The notes under the pieces were generated by a model. That model had not been told where the DNA came from, did not search any database, and saw nothing but the letters and a program-made list of their open reading frames with translations. Both the position numbers and the translations under genes were made by a program. DNA of 64,000 bases from Phoenix dactylifera (taxonomy: Eukaryota > Streptophyta > Magnoliopsida > Arecales > Arecaceae), in the NCBI RefSeq assembly GCF_009389715.1, contig NC_052404.1, positions 3,464,738 through 3,528,737 on the forward strand, read 5' to 3'. Positions within the stretch are counted from its first letter, which is position 1. Every line of letters starts with the position of its first letter. Of the stretch, positions 46,836 to 57,599 are shown piece by piece.

Positions 46836-48783
46836 TGTGGAGTGATTGATTAAAACCCCATTTGATTTTGATGAGCTCAAAGCAATTGAGTATATCTTGT
46901 GATTACTAATGAATTCAATTGAGTGTTTCAGTGAAAATCCTGTCCAAGTGTTTCTAGACTTGGTTCATAGTATTTTGGATAAGTTAAGAAGTCTGCATGA
47001 ACCAATGTCTGAGACTCGAGTCGACTCCCGAGTATCACGAGTCGACTCCAAGCGTATCAAGTTCACTGGCACGAGCTCGAGTCGACTCCGACTGAGAACA
47101 GAAAGAAGAACAGAAAGCTTCATCTCAGAACCTGTCAACGAGTCGACTCCTGAAGTGCGCGAGTCGACTCCAATGTTCACCGAGTCGACTCCAGGGAAGT
47201 AAGAGTCGACTCCAAGCAGTCACAGGCAGAAAAGTCAGAGAGCAGTTTTCGGGTCTGAGATTCGAGTCGACTCCAGTGGAACGCGAGTCGACTCCGATGG
47301 TTGGGAGGTCGACTCCAAAGAAGGTAAGAGTCGACTCTCAGAGGAACACAAGGAAAAAGTCAGAGAACGATTTTCGGACTCTGAGATTCGAGTCGACTCC
47401 CGCAGTACACGAGTCGACTCCGAGACTGAGTGACCATCAACAGACAGAAGACCATGTTACTGCCTCTGAGATTCGAGTCGACTCACAGACAGCTCGAGTC
47501 GACTCCAAGACAAGCTACACGTCAAAAGGCAGAAGACCAACTTTCGGAAACTGAGAGCCGAGTCGACTCCAAGGAGGTTCGAGTCGACTCCAAGACTGGA
47601 TGAGCCAAACGACAGAGAATCGAGAGTTCGGGCTCTGAGATTCGAGTCGACTCCCAGGACAGTCGAGTCGACTCGAGTGGACAAAATTCAAATTTGGATC
47701 CACGGACTTCAGTGGATGAGCCGACTCCAAAAATTGCCAGGTTAACTCCAGAAGTTGGCGAGTCGACTCCAGGTCAAGACGAGTCGACTCCCAGTCAAGA
47801 CGGCAACTTTAATTCAAATTTGGAACAGTTGCCGAGTCGACTCCGGAAAAGCGTGAGTCGACTCCTGCTACAGCCGAGTCGACTCCTGATCGCGCGAGTC
47901 GACTCCAACCCACCAACGGTCATATTGTCAGGCTGCGCAGAGTATGCAGAACGGCCAGAAAAAGCAGAGTAACGGCTAGTTTTCGTGGGGATTGGCTTAA
48001 ATAGCCACAGAGGACTGTAGCAAGGAAAGGAACAGACATTCCACTCCAAGCATTCAAGTTTTCAAGCTCTCCAAGTGCTCTTAAACGAAAAAGGGGAGAT
48101 CTGCATTTACTGCTCCAACAACTTCTTCCCAACAATCAAAGCTTCCTCCTCCTGCATTCAAGTCGACCACTCTTTCAAGAGGAGACCGGAGTTCCAGAAG
48201 CCATACCTCTTCACCAGCTTAAAAGCGTTTGAGGGCTTCTAACTCCTTTACGATTATATTGTCTTAAATCTGCTTTTTGAGAAGCTATTTTCTGTTTTCT
48301 TCTATCTCTTGTATTTACTTGATTCAATCGGGGGATTGAATCAAGGGGTTTAAGGTTGGTTGGTGAGCCAAGTTAAAACCAACATGTGTAAGGGTTTGAT
48401 TGTGAGCCCGGGAAAACAATCGGGGTTGGTTCTAGTCGGTGAGCCTGGGAAAACCGACCGAGTTCGTTGTGAGCTCGTAAAACAACAAGTTTGGTTGTGA
48501 GCTTGCAAAACAACCGGCTGTAATCCAAGGGGGTTATAGTGAAATTCCCAAGTGAGACTTGGGGAGTGGACGTAGGAGCAAGGGTTAGCTCCGAACCACT
48601 ATAAAACTTTGTGTTTGTAGTGCATTGTCTCTCATCTTCTTCCCCGCACATTACTCACAGCACTAGGCGTTAATTAAATAACTTGCTATAGTTTTTAATT
48701 AATCATCCACAAAGTTTTAATTAGCCAAATTATATTAAAAACCCAATTCACCCCCCCCTCTTGGGTTGTCTATCTGGGCAACA
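46836..48783 (+). repeat. Right LTR of the copia element
   Basis: 1,948 bp, same layout as the left LTR, with one palindrome-bearing 21-bp unit fewer and one more C in a C-run near the end. The palindrome array is at 47018-47905 and the hairpins at about 48318-48515. Confidence 0.95.
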
Positions 48784-48788
48784 AACCT

Positions 48789-50161
48789 CCTATCAGAAAA
48801 ACTCGTTCGGGCAATGCATATTTGAGTAGGAAAATAAATATAATTTTTTAGATTATATTATAGATATTTTTAGACAGAATAATAAGTTGTTCTGATATTT
48901 TTAATTATTGTCACTCTTTAAGAATAAAATGATTAGAATCCAACTTATGCTTTTGTTTTCTTTCTATGAGCTAGAATTTAATTATTCAACTCTTAAAATA
49001 GTTGATTTTTTTATATATAGGAATTAGTTATGTGTTGTGTGAGAAGTGGAAGGTATTTGTGGAATTAAAAATAACTGATGGAATTGCAATGGAATATTTA
49101 TCAAAATCAAAACTATTGCTATTTATATAATATGGATGTTTTCTAGAACAGAAAGTGAGACTCATTGAGAGGGAATATAATTATACGCATATGAAAGGTT
49201 TGTTGAGCCTATGGTCGCTACCTTGGCAACTCCATAATCAACCATATTGATCCAATGAATTGATTTTGATGAGTACAAAAATATTTGAGTGTAATACTAT
49301 TAATTTTGCATTCTTGAAATAATTAATTTATTTTATAGGAATCCTAATGAGATTTAAAAGTAAGAAAAGCCTACAAGAACAATTTTTAATATTGGAGAAG
49401 TTTTTGAAAAATTCTGAAAGTTTTTAAAGTAGACGAGTCGACCTTGAAGGATCCTAAGTCGACTCGTATGAAGCATGAATCAACCTAGCACAAGTTTAAA
49501 ATAACTATTTAGTTGAAATTTTGTCATATTCCATTGAAATAACTAAAATAAAACTACACTGAAATTAGAGAAGCGTTGGAGAAACAATGAGGGCATATTT
49601 GAAAAAATCAGTAGGATTGAAATAGATATCGCATTAAATTCATAAAGTGGGCAATCTATTTGAGCAGGCTATATCAATCTAATATTTTTTCTGTTCAAAT
49701 TTTATGAGAGAAAAAAAAAGATTCCTAAGATTTTTTTTTCATGCAGGCCAACAAATCTATAGGTAGGATTTGGACTAAAATTATGATGATTTTTAGAAAA
49801 ATATATAGGTTGGGCAGGCCAACTGGTTTGATATTTGTAGGAAATCCAATCTAATTTGCAGAACTTTCCAAATAAGCGGTGGGTGGTATTGCATTTTCCT
49901 CTAATTAAGAAGTAGTTGGGACGTACTTATCAAGCTACATGAGAAGAAATTAATGTTCCACCGGAAGGTGATGACAGAAAAAAATTGAAATCTTTTTTAA
50001 AAAAATCGTTAGTCATCGCAGTCGCAGTTGACTTCAAGCAAGTGAACAACCCTTCTTAAAAAAATGAGTGGTAATCCCAAGCCTGGTCCTTCTCCATGAC
50101 CTCTTCATATGATTACCAGCACTCGTAGCAAAAAAGAAAGAAAGGAGTTGGAAGCAAAAGG
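48789..50161. other. Upstream region of the P450 gene
   Basis: AT-rich. Apart from the relic LTR I see no gene. No clear TATA box could be fixed within the last 150 bp before the P450 start. Confidence 0.4.
49236..49660 (+). repeat. Old relic of a related copia LTR
   Basis: CCAATGAATTGATTTTGATGAG followed by an A-rich stretch resembles the first 80 bp of the intact element's LTR. ACGAGTCGACCTTG and TAAGTCGACTCG at about 49434-49462 are decayed palindrome units. Strongly diverged, with no coding part, so much older than its neighbour. Confidence 0.5.
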
Positions 50162-51751
50162 ATGGAAGCCACCAATCTCACCTACCTAACTCTCTCCATC
50201 TCCATCCTCACTTCCTTCATCCTTTACCTCCTCCTCCTCCGGCCACCCACCAAATCCCGCAACCACTGCCCCTTCCCCAACCCTCTCCTCGGCAACCTCG
50301 TCCCCTTCCTCCGCAACCGCCACCGATTCCTCGACTGGGCCTCCGACCTCCTCTCCACCTCCCCCACCGCCACCATCGAGGTCCGCGGCCCGCTCGGCCT
50401 CTCCCGCGGCGTCGGCACCGCCAACCCGCTCGTCGTCGACCACCTCCTCCGCTTCAACTTCTCCAATTACGTCAAAGGCGATCGCACCTCCACCGCCCTC
50501 TCCGACCTCCTCGGCAACGGCATCTTCAACGCCGACGGCCACCTCTGGGCCCTTCAGCGCAAGACCGCCAGCCGCGAGTTCACTACTCGCTCTCTCAAGT
50601 CCTTCATCACCGACGTGGTTCGCTCGCAGCTTCGAAACCGCCTCCTCCCACTCCTCTCTGCCGCCGCAGACACCGGCGAGCTTCTCGACCTCCAGGATGT
50701 GCTCCGCCGCTTCTCCTTCGACAACCTCTGCACCATCGCTTTTGGAACCGATCCTTTCTCCCTCCACCATGATAATTCTCAGCATCAATCTCATGGTCAA
50801 CACTACTCATTCTTTCAAGCTTTCGATGAAGCCGTCGAGATCTCGTCGGCACGACTCCTCTCCCCCGTGCCGTGGGTCTGGAAGGCGAAGAAATTCTTCA
50901 ACATCGGCTCCGAAAGGAGACTCCGTGGTGCTATCAAACTAATAGATGACTACGCCATGCACATCACTGCCTTGAAGGAGGAAGAAGAAGTCAAGAAACA
51001 AGATTTGCTCTCGAGGTTCATGTCTGCCATTGAAGAAGAAGATAGTGAATTGTGCGCGATGTTTAAAGACAAAAAGGAGAAGAGGAAGTTTCTGAGGGAT
51101 ACAGTGATTAGTTTTGTTCTCGCCGGCAAAGACTCCACGTCGTCAGGGCTGACCTGGTTCTTCTGGCTGCTCGCTGTGAATCCACGGTGCGAAAAAAGAG
51201 TTCATCAGGAGATATCTCAACTGGTGGAAGGAGAGGAAGAAGATGAATTGGGGTACGATGAGCTCAAGGGAATGCACTACCTCCATGCGGCGATCACGGA
51301 GGCCCTCAGGCTGTACCCACCGGTGCCGATCGACTCGAGGGTGGCAGCGGCCGATGACGTGCTGCCGGATGGGACGCGAGTGAAGGCCGGGTGGTTTGCG
51401 GACTACTCGGCATATGCGATGGCAAGGAACGAGAGAGTGTGGGGGAAGGACTGCTGTGAGTTTGTGCCGGAGCGATGGTTGGATGGGAAGGGAGAGTTTG
51501 TGGGGGTGGAGACGGCGAGCTTCCCGGTGTTCCATGCAGGGCCGAGGACTTGTCTTGGTAGGGAGATGGCTTACATGCAGATGAAGGCGGTGGCGGCGGC
51601 GGTGTTGAGGAGGTTCGAGGTGGAGGTGCTGGTGGGGAGTGGCGGTGGGGAGGTGGCGCCGCCGCCGTATGAGATGTCTCTCACGCTCAGGATGAAAGGG
51701 GCGTTTACCGTCCGTGTCAGGAGGAGGGTGGAAACGTCCTCGGCCAGGTAA
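50162..51751 (+). CDS. Cytochrome P450, CYP94-like
   Basis: Single uninterrupted frame of 529 residues, the normal size for a plant P450; CYP94 genes are often intronless. An N-terminal membrane anchor (about 5-28) is followed by a short PP hinge. CYP94/CYP86-clan marks include GNGIFNADGHLWALQRKTAS (about 118-137), the I-helix AGKDSTSS (A321-S328), the K-helix EALR (E380-R383) and the heme ligand motif FHAGPRTCLG with C464. Family members omega-hydroxylate fatty acids or the hormone JA-Ile at the ER; the exact substrate cannot be read here. The first ~600 bp are very C-rich at third codon positions, later parts less so, typical for grass- and palm-type monocot genes. The start is the only methionine ahead of the anchor. 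The stop lies 47 bp before a large foldback repeat. Confidence 0.93.
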   Translation: MEATNLTYLTLSISILTSFILYLLLLRPPTKSRNHCPFPNPLLGNLVPFLRNRHRFLDWASDLLSTSPTATIEVRGPLGLSRGVGTANPLVVDHLLRFNFSNYVKGDRTSTALSDLLGNGIFNADGHLWALQRKTASREFTTRSLKSFITDVVRSQLRNRLLPLLSAAADTGELLDLQDVLRRFSFDNLCTIAFGTDPFSLHHDNSQHQSHGQHYSFFQAFDEAVEISSARLLSPVPWVWKAKKFFNIGSERRLRGAIKLIDDYAMHITALKEEEEVKKQDLLSRFMSAIEEEDSELCAMFKDKKEKRKFLRDTVISFVLAGKDSTSSGLTWFFWLLAVNPRCEKRVHQEISQLVEGEEEDELGYDELKGMHYLHAAITEALRLYPPVPIDSRVAAADDVLPDGTRVKAGWFADYSAYAMARNERVWGKDCCEFVPERWLDGKGEFVGVETASFPVFHAGPRTCLGREMAYMQMKAVAAAVLRRFEVEVLVGSGGGEVAPPPYEMSLTLRMKGAFTVRVRRRVETSSAR

Positions 51752-51798
51752 AAGAAAGTATGCGATGCGGCATTTCATCGAACAGATGTTAACTTCAA

Positions 51799-52763
51799 GG
51801 GCTCGTTTGGTTCGCAGGAAAAGGAGGGGGGAAAGTGTGGTCAACGGGAAAGTAATGAAATGCCTCTTGTTTGGTTGGAGTTTTCAAAGAAGAGAGATGG
51901 GAAAGTTGTATTCCCATGGGAATATGATTCCCACATTTCGGGCTCGTTTGGTTCGCGGGAAGTATTTTCCCTCCTAGGAATATGATTCCTGGGAATCAGA
52001 TTCCTAGGAAGAGGATACCTAGGAAAGTACTTTTGACATGTTTGGTTAACCATGGGAAAGTGACTAATTTCCAAAGTGCTTATGTTTGGTTGACCATCCA
52101 CTTTCCTAGGAAAGTTATGTATAATTCCTATTATGCCCTTAATAAAAATTAGGTTTTTAATGCCTCTTTAATGCTTCTTTAATGCTGAAGGGTCTTTTTG
52201 GGAAAAAATAAAAAAGGAGTGATTCCCACCTCATGGGAAAGTAACTTTCCCATGTTTCTCATGGGAAAGACTTTCCCATGAAATGTGGGAATCATATTCC
52301 CATGGGAATACAACTTTCCCATCTCTCTCCTTTGAAAACTCCAACCAAACAAGAGGCATTTCATTACTTTCCCGTTGACCACACTTTCCCCCCTCCTTTT
52401 CCTGCGAACCAAACGAGCCCTTCATGGGAAAGTCTTTCCCATGAGAAACATGGGAAAGTTACTTTCCCATGAGGTGGGAATCACTCCTTTTTTATTTTTT
52501 CCCAAAAAGACCCTTCAGCATTAAAGAAGCATTAAAGAGGCATTAAAGACCTAATTTTTATTAAGGGCATAATAAGAATTATACATAATTTTCCTAGGAA
52601 AGTGGATGGTCAACCAAACATAAGCACTTTGGAAATTTGTCACTTTCCCATGGTTAACCAAACATGCCAAAAGTACTTTCCTAGGTATCCTCTTCCTAGG
52701 AATCTGATTCCCAGAAATCATATTCCTAGGAAGGAAAATACTTCCCGCGAACCAAACGAGCCC
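51799..52763. mobile_element. Interleaved pair of Tourist-like foldback elements (a-b-a'-b')
   Basis: Four arms: a 51799-51938, b 51940-52280, a' 52281-52420, b' 52423-52763. a' is the near-perfect inverse of a, and b' of b. Both a and b begin with GGGCTCGTTTGGTTCG and both primed arms end with its inverse. This terminus resembles Tourist (PIF/Harbinger-type) MITEs. Each palindrome has one arm of the other at its centre, so the pairing is crossed rather than nested. No coding sequence. A 3-bp TCA may flank the a...a' unit. Confidence 0.88.
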
Positions 52764-53987
52764 CTAAAGCATCTTGGCATTGAAGAGAACCGAGAGGATT
52801 AAGTTTCCACAAGAACCATCTTGTGAGGATCCGTGGGGACAGGTGTTTATCAAATTCATTCTCACTTTCAGTTATAGCTATAAGAATTAAGAAAAGGGTA
52901 GATAATTTATTTCTTTCTTCAAGATTTAATTGACATATAATGCACATAAAAGAAAGTATAGATAGCTATATTTTAGATGTCAATAAAAAGTAACACACCC
53001 AATGATATTTAATGTCTGCAAAACTAACAAATAAAATACATCCTAAACAGAAATGTTATAAGAATTATGGCCATCGCAAGAAAAATTACAGTTGAAATTC
53101 TTTCTATCTCGCATTAACGAGGAACCATGTGCATATAAAACATCTTTAAAAAAAATCAATTTAGTTGTATATGAGCCTAAAATCATTGTACAATGAACTA
53201 AAAAATATCTAGGATCTATTGCTAAAAAGAGTGAATTCCTATTTTCATTAATAGTATTTAACTAACTAGGCAACCATACACTTTGACCGACATTTAATAT
53301 TGGACCATTTATTGAAGATAACAGCACATTGCATCCTTCTTTATGAGTTTTGCCATGAGCAAATTATATTGACCACGCAAATGTATGCTTGATCAAAATT
53401 TATTTTTTATATTATTATGAACATAAAAGGCCTAACATATAGAACTCGAGAACAAGTTGGCCACACAAATCAGGCCCCAAATTAGGCAACTCCCTTTCTT
53501 CTCTACAAACCAAGTGGTAAAATTTTGATGACTTGGAGCCAATGTTGAGAGGCTGGTATGAAAATTAGATAAGATTCTATTTCCCTTAAAAATCAAAATT
53601 CCGTTTAGAATCGACCATCCTAATATATTTGATGCAGGCTAAAGTAACAATCACCATAACTTCGCCATTTACTCTAATTATAAAACTTTCTTTCATTTAG
53701 AATTGTAACATATATCACTCACTTTGTGCAGTTGGACTTCAAAAGCTTCCATGATATATACATAGTAGAAGATATATGATGTTTGTAAGTTTTCATAAAG
53801 TGGACACAAACCACTACTCCACCTCAGCAAGGGAAATGCTTTTATATAAAAAATTTGACATCATATCTAGGTTGTTGGTAGATTTCGTACAATCATCAAA
53901 GGTCAAAGGTCCGATTCACCAGAACCGTCAACCTATGGATGAATAGACTATTATTATTTCAAGGAAAATTCCATCATTACAACGAAC
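52764..53987. other. AT-rich spacer, no gene seen
   Basis: Unique-looking AT-rich sequence between the foldback and the tRNA gene, without coding frames or recognised repeats. Confidence 0.5.
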
Positions 53988-54060
53988 GACTCCATGGCCC
54001 AATGGATAAGGCGCTGGTCTACGGAACCAGAGATTCTGGGTTCGATCCCCAGTGGAGTCG
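53988..54060 (+). tRNA. trnR-ACG: tRNA-Arg (anticodon ACG)
   Basis: A 73-nt cloverleaf. The acceptor stem GACTCCA pairs with TGGAGTC, followed by the discriminator G. The anticodon stem CTGGT/ACCAG encloses CTACGGA with anticodon ACG. The T arm contains GGTTCGATCCC. No intron. It reads CGN arginine codons after A34 is converted to inosine. The promoter is internal (A box in the D arm, B box GGTTCGATCC). A CAA triplet shortly upstream and a T-run at about 54088-54096 fit plant Pol III start and stop signals. Confidence 0.97.
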
Positions 54061-55008
54061 ACTTTCTCTTTCCTAGGCAAATAATATTTTTTTTTCGTTT
54101 TGTTTGCATTTCAATAAGAAATTAAGAAGCCCCAACCATTGTTTCTGAAAAAATATACCAAGAAGATAAAGATTAAAAAAAGGATAACATTTTGTTTGGG
54201 AATGTGAAATCAGAAGTTTTCATCCATAACTGAAGGATATGGGGAACAAGAACATAGCAATTCTGATGCTAATGCATGAAATGCAACTTGGAGGAGCAGA
54301 TTTTTCTGGACAACATGATGTTATCTATAAATCAAGATACTTTAACTCTGAGACTTGTTATTGTTCAGAAAGCTAAATGAATTTAATCATAATCCTCGAT
54401 ATCCTCTTTAGTCTCATAGCTTGTGTTAGGAAGAATACTGAATGGTCTCCCTCCGGGTTGGATTGCTCTTCTCAGTACAAGGGCATGCGCTTTAACTTCA
54501 TCGAATGTTCTTGTTATTGAGCTATACCATTAATTCATGAAAATCCTGTCTACAACCTATTATTGGCTCAATCAGTACATGAAAATTTGATTAGAATGCT
54601 ACAAGCCAATGCTCTGTCTATTATGGAAATGTGATCTGTTTGAGAATCACATTCTTCTCATTACAATTAACATTATATGAACTTTATTTAGTATTCAACA
54701 TATAGACAATACAATTCAGAGCCACTTGTATCTTTTAGAAGCTGTTTATAGATTATACGCTGAGAAATAAAAACAAAAAAAGCTATTTTGCAAAACGAGA
54801 CTGCATTTTATGAGCAAAACATAGAGCTTTAGTTCATCTCAATTACAAGTAAAAGCTTTTTATTCATCCTCATACAAATTGCCAGACATCAACAGAATAA
54901 TGACATGATACGAATACGATACGAACTCTGGTAAGGAGACAAACAACCAGGTATGACTGGCTGAAGGCCTTGTATCTAAGTTTGGATGGATAACTAGAGG
55001 CACAATTC
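54061..55008. other. 3' flank of the annexin gene, no gene seen
   Basis: AT-rich; the part close to 55008 should be annexin 3'UTR. Nothing else recognised. Confidence 0.45.
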
Positions 55009-57476
55009 TCACTGTCCAGCTAAGGAAAGCAGCGCATCCCTGTAGCTGCCAAGTGTGTTCTTTGATATCACATCTTCAAGTTCAGCTCCATATTGCTGGT
55101 GATATGCTTCTTTGATCTCCTTCATATCCACATCAGCTCGGGATACAATAACTCGAGTCAAAGCATCTTTTGTGTTTTTATCAGCTCCATCCTTCAAAGC
55201 CTTATTAATTACCTGAAACCCAAAGGGTAACCTTTGTGTTTTATGATTCCAGAGAACTATGAAGAAAGTACATAAGTTTCATGTTTGTCATCTGGATCTT
55301 GGTACTTCACCTTGCTGAAATATTTAGGAGGGGAATCCAAGCATTGAACTGTTTCTCGTAAGCACAACTCATCGCCTAAATGCTGATGAGAGAAATGAGA
55401 TATAGAAATATAAAAAAATTGAACTATAGACAGCCAAAGATGGTTATGACAAAGAGGTTCGAAAACTAGGATTTAAAGTTGTAATGGCACACCAACCACA
55501 TACCTCCTCAATTGACTTCCCATACTTTTCCTTGTAGTGTTTGAAGGTCACCCTAAGATGCGGCTTGCTTCTGGTGGTCAATATCCTTATTACCTCCTCA
55601 TTCTCTACAAGCTTCTTCACACCTGGAGTTTTTATTGCACTATAAAGAGCCTCGGCCTCTGATGTTGCCATCTCCTTATTTATCCGATTGCCTTCGTACC
55701 TGTACGCACTCACAAGTCTGACCAAAAGCTGCTCAAAGATGATGATACAAAGTCAGAGACTTAAGAAGAATAGCATCTGCGATGTAGGTATAACTTGATC
55801 TAACAATGTTTCTTTCGAAGTCTTAACAGCCAAAAAAAGCTACTCAACATCTTGCAAGCAATACATTACATGAGAGTCAAAATGAACTATAGTCATAAAC
55901 TCATTAGAAAAGCATCCACCTTATTTCTTTAAATCCAACAATTGCCTTAGATGCTCAGGTCTCTAAAGGTATCGAAACATGAATTTGTACACATGTCAAG
56001 TTTGAGTTGAAAAGCTGGCATTACTTACATTGGAGTAGTTTTCCCTGACATGGTATGCAACATCTTCCTCTAGAGAATGGTGGAATAGGGCATGGTATGC
56101 TTTCCTTGCCCCAAGCAGCTCTTCTGACGATCGAGTACAAGCGATCTCCACTATGATGTCCAAAGGAAGCGGCTTGTGCAGCACATGGTGAACCCACCTT
56201 GCATCCCTTTCCCATGGATGCATTGCCCATAGCACCATAATGTTCTGCATCCAAAATCAGTAGATTTATTATTATTATTAGCTTTACTTTTATGCTTAAC
56301 AACAAACTGAACAAAGCTATAAGTGGCAGGAGCGAGCAAACTGAAAATGAACACTGGTCTTACAAGAGGAGCCCTGTCTTAAAGGCCAGTTTCACTCCAA
56401 TATATGACTCATTTACAAGCAGCAAATTCCCGATGGACTGAAATTGGAATTGCCTTTCAATTTCTATAAATTACCCGTGAAGATTGTCGAGAATTAGCCC
56501 AAGCAAATGGTGTGCATTCAAACTCACAACCACATGAACAACTATCACTTGTTTTCTCCCCCTACTTGTAAACAAGAAGGGGCCAAACTACGACATGAAC
56601 CATGTGAGAAGAAGTTTATGAGGAAGCCAAAAGATTCCCAAATGCTATTCTTGCTTTCTTTCTCTTCTTCCATTGCCATCAAGCGTTAATTTTCCAACAA
56701 AAAATTAACACATTATGAATGAATTTTAAACTATTGCAAACCGAAATTTTGAAAAAAACCCTTCTAAACTCTTTCTATTCTATTTAATTCTGTGATCCGA
56801 TTTCTAACTTGGATTAGTTAAATTGCTATACCATACCATATCAGTTCGGTACTGATTCATAGTATGGAGGGCAATACCGATATTCGATATATCGGATCAG
56901 CCTCCATACTAGATATATTGATACAGTAATAGAATGGCACCAATATAGAGTCTAGTATTGAGGCATGCCGACAAAAAGCGACCTGACATGCATGAATAAA
57001 CTAAAAACAAGGGAAACAGGATGGGAATGGTACCTTTTGCTCTCCTTTTTTTTCTTTTTTCTTTTTGAAGAAATCAAGACGAAGAAAAGGGACTAGAAAG
57101 AATGAGAATGGTACCTTGAAACGGGCGAATTCGTTCTTGAGGTAGCGGATGTAATCATCCTCGCACCTCTCGAAGCTGCCGTCGGCGGTGAAGAAGCCGA
57201 CGAAGCTCTTCCTCAACTGCGCCCGCTTCTCCGGCTGACGCCGCCACTTCCCCAACGCCGACACCAGCGCCTTCTCGTCCACTCCCAATCCTCCAAGTCC
57301 TTCACCGATTCCATCCAATCTTTCCGTTATCACCACTACCATCTATCCATCTACTTTTTGCGGGAACTAAAAAGAAAAAAACAGAGAGAGACGGGGGACG
57401 TAAACCGGAGAGAAAACAAACCTGAGAAGGCCCTGATGACAGCCTCGCACTCCTCAGTCACAAGAGGAAGGGCCAT
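55009..57476 (-). CDS. ANN4: Annexin, D4-like
   Basis: Coding exons are complement(55009..55212, 55311..55382, 55504..55728, 56029..56244, 57115..57299, 57422..57476). All have GT-AG borders and matching phases, giving 318 residues, the normal plant annexin length. Four annexin repeats are visible: GLGVDEKALVSALGK (repeat 1), WAMHPWERDAR...CTRSSEELLGARKAYHALF (repeat 2), LVSAYRYEGNR...VIRILTTRS (repeat 3) and DALTRVIVSRADVDMKEIKEAY (repeat 4). The calcium site of repeat 1 has G-V-D-E in place of the usual G-T-D-E, and repeat 4 lacks a standard G-x-G-T loop. Calcium binding may thus be weaker, as reported for D4-type annexins. These cytosolic proteins bind membrane phospholipids and take part in stress and drought responses. 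The start MALPL is the family start. Confidence 0.93.
56828..56985. repeat. GGTACC-rich repeat in annexin intron 2
   Basis: Carries CCATACCATATCAG, TTCGGTACTG, ATACCGATATTCGATATATCGG and CATACTAG-type motifs with many small palindromes. Same theme as the copies at 20.4, 25.9 and 27.9 kb, but AT-rich. Confidence 0.45.
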
Positions 57477-57577
57477 TTGCTTGGCCAAGAGGACAACAGA
57501 GTAAAGGATCGAGGGAAGAAGGTATGGAAGTATGAGAATGGAGAGATAGGAGGATGGTGATGACCTCCGGCCGCGTC

Positions 57578-57583
57578 TTTATA
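57578..57583 (-). promoter_or_regulatory. TATA box of the annexin gene
   Basis: TATAAA on the minus strand, 102 bp upstream of the start codon, in a GC-rich context. It implies transcription from about 57550 and a 5'UTR near 75 nt. Confidence 0.7.
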
Positions 57584-57599
57584 GCGTGGTCACAGCAGG

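Larger units (their letters stand above)
36954..48783 (+). mobile_element. Ty1/copia LTR retrotransposon, SIRE/Maximus lineage, whole-looking
   Basis: An 11,830-bp element bounded by two ~1.95-kb LTRs and an exact 5-bp target duplication, AACCT (36949-36953 and 48784-48788). A primer site matching the plant initiator-Met tRNA, TGGTATCAGAGCC, lies at 38924-38936, two bases after the left LTR. The purine tract lies at 46822-46834, just before the right LTR. Parts in order: LTR, gag, pol (protease, integrase, reverse transcriptase, RNase H), spacer, third ORF, LTR. The long LTRs, primer type and third ORF after pol point to the SIRE/Maximus lineage. By eye the two LTRs differ by about one substitution and two length differences, so insertion is very recent, some tens of thousands of years or less at usual plant rates. 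It looks whole. Confidence 0.96.

Noticed and set aside
50186-50803. 205-codon frame antisense to the P450
   Set aside because: Mirror of strong GC3 bias; composition is E, G, V, A only and there is no domain.
51841-52802. Several mirrored frames in the foldback (for example MVNGKVMKC..., MDGQPNISTLE...)
   Set aside because: The same frames occur on both strands because the region is made of inverted repeats; no protein family.
57020-57115. Alternative donor for annexin exon 2 (second GGTACC near 57030)
   Set aside because: The donor at 57114 keeps the phase and the family sequence ...ARFK; the other adds F/K-rich low-complexity residues.
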